Source: Candidatus Nomurabacteria bacterium (GTDB lineage Bacteria; Patescibacteriota; Minisyncoccia; Phycocordibacterales; UBA9973). Taken from it: a DNA stretch of 54,472 nt. The notes beneath the pieces were generated by a model. It was not told where the DNA came from and ran no database searches. It saw only the letters and a program-made list of their open reading frames with translations. Within the stretch, counting starts at the first letter, position 1. The number at the start of each line of letters is the position of its first letter. Below, piece after piece: positions 25,396-33,134 of the stretch. Location: positions 1 through 54,472 of the forward strand of contig CALRHR010000004.1 of the NCBI GenBank assembly GCA_943359485.1, given 5' to 3'. The position numbers and the translations under genes were made by a program.

Positions 25396-26241
25396 TTAGA
25401 ACATTGACCTAAAATGAATAAATGGATCAATCCAAACTAACTCACCATCAGCTCTTGAAATAAAATTTTTTCTACATAAGTTTACAGTCATCTCATGATA
25501 ATCATTGTATACTTCGAGATCAACTCTAACATTTTCCCAAAGTGGATTATTTGAACTATCTCTTTTCATAGAAAGATAAATATTTAAATAGAATTGAAGT
25601 TGTCTAATAATCTCAAAAGTAAGCTTTAAATAATTAGAAGCGTTTTCTTCATAAGAAGTACACGATACCTGCCCAGAAGCAAAGATAAAATTGGCCATTT
25701 TTACATTTAAATCAGCTAGTCGTCTTTCTAAATCATGAGCGACGGATTGGGTCTGCAACATTTCATTTATATATGGTTGAGATATAGATTCTTTTGCTTC
25801 GCCGAATTTTCTATCTCTATGAGTCTTTATAGCGTATTTCTTACCACCAACAACTAAAATATAAAAATTTGATTGCCCACCACTTTTTATATATTCTAAA
25901 GCTCCAACAGGATTTTTATCATCATCTTCTAAAATAATTTTAGTTTGCGTAGTATTTAATTTATTTCCTTTTTCAAATATTGCTAAACCTTGATCAATCC
26001 ACTTAAGAATTCCTGGATTTTCCTTAATAAAATCTTCCCCATCGGGTGATATTAATATTCCGGCCTTTATATTTATTCCCGCTCCATCTAAATAAGCAAG
26101 TCCCTTCCCGTCTTTAGAAAATAAACCAGAAGGAATAAGTCTATTGCCGAAACGATCTCGCCCGTTTTCTTCTGGTTTAAAATGAGCTATTCCTGCACGA
26201 GAATCATTAGGAAAAAGTTCTCTTGTATATCTTTCAGACAT
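25396..26241 (-). CDS. Kinase-fold-like protein of unknown function (281 aa)
   Basis: I chose the ATG at 26241 because a TATAAT lies 6 nt before it and the longer frame would begin inside a REP. The N-terminal half includes REFKPEENGRDRFGN-like polar sequence. The centre has a beta-hairpin followed by a lysine in NFYILVVGGKKYAIKTHRDR, similar to the VAIK region of protein-kinase folds. The C-terminal half is helical. No DFG motif is evident. Function unknown; the kinase link is weak. It is divergent from the other kinase-like gene. Confidence 0.55.
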   Translation of the reverse strand: MSERYTRELFPNDSRAGIAHFKPEENGRDRFGNRLIPSGLFSKDGKGLAYLDGAGINIKAGILISPDGEDFIKENPGILKWIDQGLAIFEKGNKLNTTQTKIILEDDDKNPVGALEYIKSGGQSNFYILVVGGKKYAIKTHRDRKFGEAKESISQPYINEMLQTQSVAHDLERRLADLNVKMANFIFASGQVSCTSYEENASNYLKLTFEIIRQLQFYLNIYLSMKRDSSNNPLWENVRVDLEVYNDYHEMTVNLCRKNFISRADGELVWIDPFIHFRSMF

Positions 26242-26276
26242 AGAATTATTATAACCATGAACACCCCCACAAATCA

Positions 26277-26303
26277 ACTTGTCAACCTGCCAGGTCGACA
26301 AAT
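26277..26303. repeat. RAYT-type REP palindrome (copy b)
   Basis: ACTTGTCAACCTGCC and AGGTCGACAAATT make the same palindrome as copy a, between two divergent kinase-like genes. Confidence 0.85.
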
Positions 26304-26447
26304 TCTATTTTTACCCTATCATTTAACGTTAATTGCTTAAAACTCCTCTTCTTTTTTCTCTTTTTGCTTTTTTTATTTTTATTCATAATACTTATATTTT
26401 ACTATAAGTGTTGCAATTGATTGTTGAACTCATCAGACTTTTATTTG

Positions 26448-27332
26448 ATGTTTTGGGGGGTTATTAGTATAATTTTAATCTATATGAAATTTTATAAAGA
26501 ATCACCAAATAGTGAAGCAGAGCCAGCTCCTAAAACAGAGTCAGATGGAAATGCATTTGATGCTGAATTACCACCGAAGCAAGAATGGGAATTTCTTGGG
26601 GAAGGAGGATATGCAAAAGTTTACAAAATTCATTTAAAAGCTAATGACCCAAAAAGACCGGAGAGGAAAATCGATACATATTTTGCATTAAAAGACTATG
26701 ACACTTTTCCTGATGACCCAGACCCAGAATTAAGAACGGGTTCTATTGCTAATGCAAGACAAGCCATGGATAACTACACTTATCTGAAAAAAATGGGGGT
26801 TAGAGTCTTCCCTACTTGTAGAATATCTGACGATCAAACAAAAATCCTTATGACTTTAGGTCATAATAATGGGTGGAAAATGTTTGATCCGAATGATAGA
26901 ACAAAATACTTTGATCAGATGATGATGGTTAAACAACGAATAGCCGATAAAAATACGCGGGTAATAAATAGGGTGAATAATTTTGATTTATTTTTACAAA
27001 CAATTAAAGAAAACTTGGAATTAGTAAACAGAAACAAAGTACAACTTCCAATTGATTGTTATTTTTTTCTCAGTAAAGAGTGCGAGAAGGCTGGGGATTT
27101 TGATTTAGATTTTGTAATAGGAGACCTAGATTGTATAGATATGGATAAATTAGATAGAAGAATACCTAGTGAATCGAGAGAAAAAAAATTTGTAAAACAA
27201 AACACCATAACAACGAGATTAAGTACTAATCAATTTCTTCAAAGACACATAATGGATAAAGACTTAAAAGATCATTACATACAAAAAGTAGACGCAATGT
27301 TCCCAACACCCACTGAAAATGTAGCTAAATAG
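26448..27332 (+). CDS. Membrane-anchored protein-kinase-like protein
   Basis: I use the ATG at 26448 (294 aa); a TTG at 26421 is possible. A transmembrane helix lies at 1-16 (MFWGVISIILIYMKFY). The kinase-like domain starts with a Gly-rich loop, LGEGGYAKVYKIHLKA, then TYFALKDY with the candidate ATP lysine. A late DLDCIDMD could correspond to the metal-binding DFG region. A typical HRD loop is not clear, so it may be an atypical kinase or a pseudokinase. The neighbour at 25396 may be its relative. Confidence 0.6.
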   Translation: MFWGVISIILIYMKFYKESPNSEAEPAPKTESDGNAFDAELPPKQEWEFLGEGGYAKVYKIHLKANDPKRPERKIDTYFALKDYDTFPDDPDPELRTGSIANARQAMDNYTYLKKMGVRVFPTCRISDDQTKILMTLGHNNGWKMFDPNDRTKYFDQMMMVKQRIADKNTRVINRVNNFDLFLQTIKENLELVNRNKVQLPIDCYFFLSKECEKAGDFDLDFVIGDLDCIDMDKLDRRIPSESREKKFVKQNTITTRLSTNQFLQRHIMDKDLKDHYIQKVDAMFPTPTENVAK

Positions 27333-27335
27333 TAT

Positions 27336-27361
27336 CTGTCAACCTGGCAGGTTGACAAGGT
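27336..27361. repeat. RAYT-type REP palindrome (copy c)
   Basis: CTGTCAACCTGGC and AGGTTGACAAGG form a palindrome between two convergent genes, where it could end both transcripts. Confidence 0.85.
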
Positions 27362-28300
27362 TTAGCGCCAAGGAAAATCCATAAAAGGTGCCAAATCTGG
27401 GTGCTGCACAAGTACAGTATAAATATCACGCATATCCTTATTAGGATGGATCGAAACAATCTTTTTATTTTTATCCGCTAATATTATAAGCGTTATCTCT
27501 CCCCTCGCCACTTGTGAAGCATTTAGTCCCAACTTCTCAATTATTTCTGAATTCTTGTGATCAATACTAATAAACCACCCTTTTTGATTAAAAATAGTTT
27601 CTAAAAACATTCCACACTCAATGTATGGGCAATAACCCCTATCAGACATAGTTTCATGAACAACTATTAAATAATACTCCGGTTTTCTAATGTCTTTTTC
27701 TAAGTTCCCTAAAACGTATTTCTTTGGATCAAATGGCAATGGAGACTTTAACTTCAAATCTCCGAGCTGTGTTATTCCATCTAGCATCTTAAAATCAGCC
27801 AAATCTTTGTGTAGAGATAAAATCTCGGGTAAATCTGGCATATCTTTTTCTGGATAAACTCCGACCACTTTTGAATTTTGATCAGCCACTATTATTAATG
27901 AATTTACCTTGGAAGAATTTACTAACGGTACTGATTCTTCATATGTTGTGCCACTTCCCCCGAGCCAGCCTCGAAGCGAAGCTACAACTTCTCCATTCTT
28001 CCCACATTCTTCATTTATACATCCATACTTCATGTTTGGATTTGGACTCCATAAATAAACATAAAATTTGGACGGGGGGATCTTCTGATATGGTTTTATC
28101 TCATCCCCTGGCTTGTGTGGAGCATTATCCCCAATTTTAAATTCTCCGATTTCATTAGGTATATCTTCTGCTATATATTCTGTCTCAGGAAAATAAATAT
28201 TTGTGGATGTATGGTTAATCTTTCCTCTAATTTTAATATAAAAAATAATAAAAATGCAAAATAAACAAACAATAATCAATTTTATTTTATTTGGTTTCAT
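27362..28300 (-). CDS. Membrane-anchored protein with an internal duplication
   Basis: The 312-residue protein has one N-terminal helix (IKLIIVCLFCIFIIFYIKI). The outside part contains two related units: SLIIVADQNSKVVGVYPEKD and TLIILADKNKKIVSIHPNKD. Each unit is preceded by a Cys pair region (YGCINEEC and YCPYIEC) that could form disulfides, somewhat like a thioredoxin-type fold. Its ATG overlaps the TGA-end of the upstream transpeptidase-like gene by 4 nt, so both act together. Family not recognised. Confidence 0.65.
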   Translation of the reverse strand: MKPNKIKLIIVCLFCIFIIFYIKIRGKINHTSTNIYFPETEYIAEDIPNEIGEFKIGDNAPHKPGDEIKPYQKIPPSKFYVYLWSPNPNMKYGCINEECGKNGEVVASLRGWLGGSGTTYEESVPLVNSSKVNSLIIVADQNSKVVGVYPEKDMPDLPEILSLHKDLADFKMLDGITQLGDLKLKSPLPFDPKKYVLGNLEKDIRKPEYYLIVVHETMSDRGYCPYIECGMFLETIFNQKGWFISIDHKNSEIIEKLGLNASQVARGEITLIILADKNKKIVSIHPNKDMRDIYTVLVQHPDLAPFMDFPWR

Positions 28301-29256
28301 TTTATTACTCTCAAAACTCCGACACTTATATTATCTTTTCTGCTAATCAATAATTTTTTACAAGCTTCATTCCACTTCTCAATTTCTCTCATTGAAATAC
28401 AGCCAGCGGAAACTGAACCAGTATGAAGAAACCGGTCATCGCGTGGATCGTGTCCTATATGAAACCATACCAGTGCGAATCTTGATTTGTTTAAATATGG
28501 TCTACCTTTATCGTGGGGTACATATGGAATTTCTATGTCATAAACCCCTAAAGAAAATAAATTATTCGGATCATCATCAACACTATATTCTTCGTCACCT
28601 AAAATGAAACTTTTTTTTGATAAAGAATAAATTACTTCCAGTGGGCTTCTTTCTAAGAATCCAGTCTGTACATACGACGAACCATCTGATTTTTTCTTCA
28701 CTGAAGCCGTTTTACCTGCATAAAATCCTTCTAAAATGTTAAAATAATCTCGCTTGTTAAAAGACTTAATAAAGTTTACATTCAAAAAAGATGGCAAAGA
28801 TACTTTTTCCTTTACATTCTCAATATCCACTAAAAGCCACCCGTCTTTTGTTTCCGATAAATATCTTTCCACCTCCAGGATTTCTGCTTGTAGAAAAATT
28901 CTAAAAACTGCTGTGGCTTTAGATAAATTAATCCTTCGCTCCCTTACCTCGATTTCATATTTAAATTCCTGGCTATTTTTAGCTGTATCAATTTCAATCG
29001 TTTCTTGCAGGATTCCAACATCATTAAAAACTGGATCATCCTCAATAATTCGCAGATGAATACCTGCTTCAAATATTTTTCTATCGGTATCAAATTCACC
29101 AACTACCTTATTAAAATCTAGTGTTGTATCTACCTTTATCTTTTTTTCTACACTAAAAGGTTTTCCTAAAATATTTATTTCCAATTTAATTTTATCACCA
29201 ATTGAATCTCCAGTATATCCTATATTTTTTAATTTTAAAACAATTTTTTTGGTCAT
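28297..29256 (-). CDS. L,D-transpeptidase-like (YkuD-type) protein
   Basis: I chose the ATG at 29256 (319 aa), with TATAAT 6 nt upstream; the longer frame begins in a REP. Residues 1-140 are beta-rich without a signal peptide. The C-terminal domain has FHIGHDPRDDRFLHTG and SVSAGCISM, which match the catalytic His and Cys motif (HxG...SxGCI) of L,D-transpeptidases. These crosslink peptidoglycan or attach proteins to it. Lack of a visible signal peptide is odd for a wall enzyme. It overlaps the following membrane-protein gene by 4 nt. Confidence 0.7.
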   Translation of the reverse strand: MTKKIVLKLKNIGYTGDSIGDKIKLEINILGKPFSVEKKIKVDTTLDFNKVVGEFDTDRKIFEAGIHLRIIEDDPVFNDVGILQETIEIDTAKNSQEFKYEIEVRERRINLSKATAVFRIFLQAEILEVERYLSETKDGWLLVDIENVKEKVSLPSFLNVNFIKSFNKRDYFNILEGFYAGKTASVKKKSDGSSYVQTGFLERSPLEVIYSLSKKSFILGDEEYSVDDDPNNLFSLGVYDIEIPYVPHDKGRPYLNKSRFALVWFHIGHDPRDDRFLHTGSVSAGCISMREIEKWNEACKKLLISRKDNISVGVLRVIK

Positions 29257-29290
29257 GGATATATTATATTTAATAAGAAAAAATCTTACA

Positions 29291-30033
29291 ATGTCAACCT
29301 GCCACGTCAACAATTTTTGATTCAACAAGGTCGTTTTTCAGTGTTGCATATTCATCACCTTTTAAAAATTCACAGAGTTCTTTAATATACTCATCAGAAT
29401 TAACATCAAAAGTTTCATAAAATAAATCCTTATTAATGATCTTCGCAAATGAAGAATCTTGACCGCTAAAATAATCACGAAAACTAGACCATTTATAGTG
29501 TTTGAAAAAATCTAGCACTTTTTTTACATCTATCTTACTACGATTATCTTTTGAATAAATTAAGTCCAGTAAATTCAGATCAATATAAAAAGGGAGGTAT
29601 AAAAAATGTTTATCGTTTGTAATTTGAATTAGTTTAGCAGAATTTTGAAATAAATAACCACTAGCTTCTCTTTTAATATTGATATATTTGGTATATGCAT
29701 TACCAAGCCTTTTAACAAATTCTAAAACTCCACCATCAACTTTTTCATATAAAAGCAAGTGGTAATGATTAGGCAGTAATGTCCATTTTAAAACTTCTAC
29801 TATTTTATCCTGTTCTGGAAAATCATCCACTGATTTTCTATTGGGAGTAATCCTTAAACTTTCACTTTTATTGTTTAAGCGATATAAATTTAAAACAAAT
29901 CTTAAATAATCAGATTCGCTGTTAAAAATTTTTTCTTTTCTCATGCCCCTATTACAAATATGATAAATATCTCCAACCATCTAGCCATTTTCTCAAAATC
30001 CTCAAACCTCGTCAACCCGCCAGGTCGACATTT
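29291..30033 (-). mobile_element. RAYT element: transposase flanked by REP palindromes
   Basis: REP palindromes at 29291-29314 (GTCAACCTGCCACGTCAAC) and 30009-30033 (GTCAACCCGCCAGGTCGAC) bracket a Y1 transposase gene. Three further REP copies lie within 5 kb to the left. The REP on the 3' side overlaps the transposase C-terminus and stop. Confidence 0.85.
29294..29980 (-). CDS. REP-associated tyrosine transposase (RAYT, Y1/HUH family)
   Basis: The 228-residue protein begins with the family pattern HICNRGMRKEKIFNSESDY. It has the HUH-type motif LLPNHYHLLL and a downstream Tyr in NAYTKYINIKREASGYLFQN, the likely nucleophile. RAYTs cut and join single-stranded DNA at REP palindromes and are thought to spread them. 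The last residues, VDVAG, and the TGA stop are read from the adjacent REP. It is the obvious source of the five REP copies between 25.3 and 30.0 kb. Confidence 0.9.
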   Translation of the reverse strand: MVGDIYHICNRGMRKEKIFNSESDYLRFVLNLYRLNNKSESLRITPNRKSVDDFPEQDKIVEVLKWTLLPNHYHLLLYEKVDGGVLEFVKRLGNAYTKYINIKREASGYLFQNSAKLIQITNDKHFLYLPFYIDLNLLDLIYSKDNRSKIDVKKVLDFFKHYKWSSFRDYFSGQDSSFAKIINKDLFYETFDVNSDEYIKELCEFLKGDEYATLKNDLVESKIVDVAG

Positions 30034-30036
30034 AGC

Positions 30037-30065
30037 TTGCGAAAAAAGGCTTTATTTGCTAGGAT
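30037..30065 (+). promoter_or_regulatory. Promoter of efp, leaderless
   Basis: TTGCGA (30037-30042), a 17-nt spacer and TAGGAT (30060-30065) are followed by ATG 6 nt later, so transcription should begin at the start codon. It is the clearest -35/-10/ATG example of the leaderless pattern in the window. Confidence 0.7.
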
Positions 30066-30071
30066 ATTTTC

Positions 30072-30653
30072 ATGTCCCAACTAGAATACAGTGAAATTCG
30101 CGAAAAGAAAATAATTATCCATGATAATGAACCATGTGAAGTGGTGGAGAGCCATGTCGCCCGCACTCAACAGAGGAAACCCCAAAACCAAGTCAAACTC
30201 CGCAGTCTTATATCCGGCAAGGTCTTCCCTGCTACTTACCATGTTTCCGACAAAGCAGATGAAGCTGACATTGAAAAAAGAGAGGTTACATTTTTATATT
30301 CAAATAAAGGAGAATACTGGTTCTGTGATCCACATGAAAAAAGTAATCGATTTAAACTAGAAGAAGCACTGATGGGCACCAGTGCAAAATTTTTAAAACA
30401 AAATTCAAATGCAACAGCTCTGGTCTGGACAAATGAAGACGAAGAAGAAAAAATAATAAAAATAACTCTGCCTATTAAAATGAATTTCAAGGTTAAAGAA
30501 GCTCCGCCAGCAGTCCGAGGCGACACATCTAAGGGAGGCAACAAAGTTATCACTCTCGAAAATGGCGCAACTCTAAACGCGCCGATGTTCATAAATGAAG
30601 GCGACACAGTAAGTATCAACACCGAAACTGGAGAATATGTGGAGCGTGTTTAG
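30072..30653 (+). CDS. efp: Elongation factor P
   Basis: The 193-residue protein has the three-domain EF-P layout: an N-terminal KOW-like domain (1-65), an OB domain (70-130) and a C-terminal domain ending with GDTVSINTETGEYVERV, the EF-P signature end. It relieves ribosome stalling at proline runs. The tip of domain I, where other bacteria have a modified Lys or Arg in a PGKG or similar loop, reads ARTQQRKPQNQVKLR here. The modification site is therefore atypical, and no modification enzyme is in the window. Confidence 0.92.
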   Translation: MSQLEYSEIREKKIIIHDNEPCEVVESHVARTQQRKPQNQVKLRSLISGKVFPATYHVSDKADEADIEKREVTFLYSNKGEYWFCDPHEKSNRFKLEEALMGTSAKFLKQNSNATALVWTNEDEEEKIIKITLPIKMNFKVKEAPPAVRGDTSKGGNKVITLENGATLNAPMFINEGDTVSINTETGEYVERV

Positions 30654-30732
30654 CGCGTGAACATCTCATTCGAGTCTGAAGACTCTCAGAGTCTGAACGA
30701 CCTGAAGCTAGCAAGCTGTGGGGTCGAACGCG
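30654..30732. repeat. Three-way-junction palindrome between efp and a convergent gene
   Basis: The outer CGCGT/ACGCG stem encloses an AGTCTGAAGACT-type hairpin and a CGACC ... GGTCG stem with AGCTAGCAAGCT inside. It starts at the efp stop and ends 1 nt before the stop of the convergent gene. It probably serves as a bidirectional terminator. Confidence 0.6.
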
Positions 30733-30733
30733 T

Positions 30734-31702
30734 TTAAGAACCAAATGGATATTCAATAGGTATTACCCCCGATTCAACATCTCCCAATCCAGCGTAAAGA
30801 TACCACTGCCCATCTTTTTCATAAATACCTCCAACAAAAATCACATCTCCTAAATCAGGCTTCTTTGAAGGGCCGGAAGGAAAATCCTCTCTTGTGGCTA
30901 TGATTTTCAGAGGTGATGCAATATCACTTTCAGGGTCAAAAACAAAACTCATACCATAATAATGTTTATTTTCTTCTTCATCAAAACAAGCAATGTGTCC
31001 AATAACACCAATTTTACCACCTGGTAATAAATGTAGCTGATTTGCCCCACCCCATTCACCCAAGGCAAATTGACCTTCAATTATTTTTGCTTTTAAAAAA
31101 TTTGCACTGTCATTTAAATCTTCAAGACTGTCTAACTCTATATAACCTATCTTCCCTCCTCCATTCGTATGGCCTTGAGGTCTCGTAAATACACCGATAT
31201 GTCCATTGGGAAGTCTAATAATCCTAATATCTTTCATTTTTTCTGGACCAGTAGCAGACTTTTCTAAAGTACTCAAACTTTTACCTTTATAAAAAACAGT
31301 CCTATAAGTAAGCGAGTTGTCTTCCGAACCAAAAGGAGGGGGAGAAACTTCCACACCACCTACAATAATTTGACCGTCTATAAATGTTACAAATGGGTCT
31401 TGTAGATTAAGTGGGTTAATATCTATTTTAGTCCATACGAAGTCAGTCGAATCATTTAAACTTTTAAAAAAACATACTTCAGAGTGAGCTTGGTCTTCCC
31501 TGGCTTCAACCCGAGCGGCTATTACTAAAACTCCATCATTTAAAAATGGGGGAGTAATATTATAAATATCTTTTCCATCTATACCATAAAAAGTAAGTTT
31601 ATTTCCAATTTTCCCAGGGTCTGCTTCTCCATAATGTTGCAACAACACCTCACAAGATGTAGGATCTGGTGTTGTCTTTCTCTCTATGTTGTTTTCATCC
31701 AT
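30734..31702 (-). CDS. DUF1861-like beta-propeller protein
   Basis: The 322-residue cytoplasmic protein has repeated beta blades with DGVLVIAARVEAREDQAHSE, FVTFIDGQIIVGGVEVSPP, IRLPNGHIGVFTRPQG and LLPGGKIGVIGHIACFD. This resembles the DUF1861 family, five-bladed propellers related to GH130-type mannoside phosphorylases. Substrate and reaction are unknown. It stands alone between efp and rpsR, with a TATACT box before the ATG. Confidence 0.65.
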   Translation of the reverse strand: MDENNIERKTTPDPTSCEVLLQHYGEADPGKIGNKLTFYGIDGKDIYNITPPFLNDGVLVIAARVEAREDQAHSEVCFFKSLNDSTDFVWTKIDINPLNLQDPFVTFIDGQIIVGGVEVSPPPFGSEDNSLTYRTVFYKGKSLSTLEKSATGPEKMKDIRIIRLPNGHIGVFTRPQGHTNGGGKIGYIELDSLEDLNDSANFLKAKIIEGQFALGEWGGANQLHLLPGGKIGVIGHIACFDEEENKHYYGMSFVFDPESDIASPLKIIATREDFPSGPSKKPDLGDVIFVGGIYEKDGQWYLYAGLGDVESGVIPIEYPFGS

Positions 31703-31729
31703 ACTATTTTAGTATAAATACTATATTTC

Positions 31730-31930
31730 TTATTTCACCACAAAAGGTAGCAAGCCGAGAAATCGAGCATGCTTAATAGCACTTGTTAGAGCTCTTTGAT
31801 TTTTTGCAGTTACACCGGTGCGTTTGTGGCTTAAAATTCTGCCGGTAGGACCGAGGAATCTCTTTAAGATTTCCACATCCTTGTAATCTATAAATTTTAT
31901 ATTATTGGCGGAAAAATAATCTTGTTTCAT
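31730..31930 (-). CDS. rpsR: Ribosomal protein bS18
   Basis: The 66-residue protein includes the S18 signature IDYKDVEILKRFLGPTGRI and AKNQRALTSAIKHARFLGLLPF. It is the last gene of rpsF-ssb-rpsR; the usual fourth gene rplI is not here. A TAGGCNN repeat separates it from ssb. Confidence 0.97.
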   Translation of the reverse strand: MKQDYFSANNIKFIDYKDVEILKRFLGPTGRILSHKRTGVTAKNQRALTSAIKHARFLGLLPFVVK

Positions 31931-31931
31931 G

Positions 31932-32004
31932 GTTTAGGCTCTAGGCTTTAGGCAGTTAGGCTTTAGCTTTTGATTCGCTAGTGCCTAGGGCCTAATGCCT
32001 AATT
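31932..32004. repeat. TAGGCNN repeat between ssb and rpsR
   Basis: TTTAGGCTCTAGGCTTTAGG and following TTAGGC pair with GCTAGTGCCTAGGGCCTAAT. It occupies the whole gap and would form a hairpin in the operon mRNA. Confidence 0.85.
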
Positions 32005-32012
32005 AACTATTT

Positions 32013-32462
32013 CTAAAATGGTATATCTTCAGGATTAATGTCTTCTTCTGGGTATTCTATAGCATCAACTTCTTCGGAATTTTGTACCGGCTTGGCGACA
32101 CTGGCATTTGATACTTCACCCCCACCACCAGACCCCTTCGGACCAAATTGCGTACGATCAGCAATGACTTCCGTGCGGTATTTTTTCTCTCCACTTGTTT
32201 TATCATCCCAACTTCTTGTTTGCATTCTGCCTTCGACGAGTATCGAGCTTCCCTTCTTCATGTATTGGGCGACTGTCTCCGCTTGGCGTCCAAAGACTAC
32301 AACATTATGATAATCAGCAGCCTCCTGACGCGCTCCGCTCTTATCTTTCCAAACCCGGTTAGTAGCTAAACCAAAAGAACAGACTTTTATCCCTGATGGA
32401 AGAGACTTTAGTTCCGGATCTCGAGTTAAATTTCCTATTAAGATTGCTTTATTTAAATACAT
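32013..32462 (-). CDS. ssb: Single-stranded DNA-binding protein
   Basis: The 149-residue protein has an OB-fold (1-108: NKAILIGNLTRDPELKSLPS, ILVEGRMQTRSWDDK), a Gly/Ser-rich linker and the acidic tail EDINPEDIPF that recruits partner proteins. The AT of its ATG overlaps the end of a 14-bp inverted repeat, so the mRNA has a hairpin in place of a ribosome binding site. Confidence 0.96.
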   Translation of the reverse strand: MYLNKAILIGNLTRDPELKSLPSGIKVCSFGLATNRVWKDKSGARQEAADYHNVVVFGRQAETVAQYMKKGSSILVEGRMQTRSWDDKTSGEKKYRTEVIADRTQFGPKGSGGGGEVSNASVAKPVQNSEEVDAIEYPEEDINPEDIPF

Positions 32463-32583
32463 CCCGTTAGAGATAGGAAATCTTTAGATTTCCGTAGTTA
32501 TATTATTTTTAATAAAAATTTTCGACATAAATTATTTTTTCTATATTATTTACATTTATAAACTGTCTGATCTCTAACGGGAT
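32461..32583. mobile_element. MITE-like element between rpsF and ssb
   Basis: Perfect 14-bp terminal inverted repeats ATCCCGTTAGAGAT (32461-32474) and ATCTCTAACGGGAT (32570-32583) enclose AT-rich sequence and an internal palindrome, GGAAATCTTTAGATTTCC. It is 123 bp long with no coding capacity. It fits exactly between the two genes. Confidence 0.75.
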
Positions 32584-32590
32584 ACATTTT

Positions 32591-33094
32591 CTACACAGCC
32601 ACCATCGCGTCTATTTCTTTATCGATTTCCTCTTTATTAATTACAACAGCTGTTTCATTTTCTGTACTTCTTTTCACTGTCGGTCGCTTGTATGATTCTC
32701 CGCGCATAAATTTCTTGGTAGCTATAGTATTTTCTTTCACGGTCTTTAAAATTAAAGACCGAACGAAGTTTGAATCCAAATCAAGGTTTTTCTTTAATTC
32801 TAACACCTTTTCCGTGCTCATCATAAACTTAGTCCAGCCAAAATAAGCCGTTTTGAATTTATGGCGTATATTGGATATAACTTTTTGCATTGGATAAGCA
32901 AGTGTAAGCATCTTTGGCATCTCATCAGAAATAACTTCTCCGCCAAAAGACGAAATAAGTTCTTTTATGTTGCCATAATTTACAGGTAAATTCTCTTCGG
33001 AAATACTGGGTACCAAAAGATAGCCAAGCTCGTAAACTCGAGAATCTGTACCCTCCAACATGTTATTTTTTTTCTCAACCTCTGTGTCTTGCAT
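32591..33094 (-). CDS. rpsF: Ribosomal protein bS6
   Basis: The 167-residue protein has the S6 fold (YELGYLLVPSISEENLP, MLTLAYPMQKVISNIRHKFK). It is longer than typical S6 (about 100 residues) through an N-terminal extension and a charged C-terminal tail (RGESYKRPTVKRSTENETAV onward). It heads the rpsF-ssb-rpsR operon. TATAGA lies 6 nt before the ATG. Confidence 0.88.
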   Translation of the reverse strand: MQDTEVEKKNNMLEGTDSRVYELGYLLVPSISEENLPVNYGNIKELISSFGGEVISDEMPKMLTLAYPMQKVISNIRHKFKTAYFGWTKFMMSTEKVLELKKNLDLDSNFVRSLILKTVKENTIATKKFMRGESYKRPTVKRSTENETAVVINKEEIDKEIDAMVAV

Positions 33095-33134
33095 GTAAAC
33101 TCTATACTAGCAAAAAGACCTCAAAAACACAACC

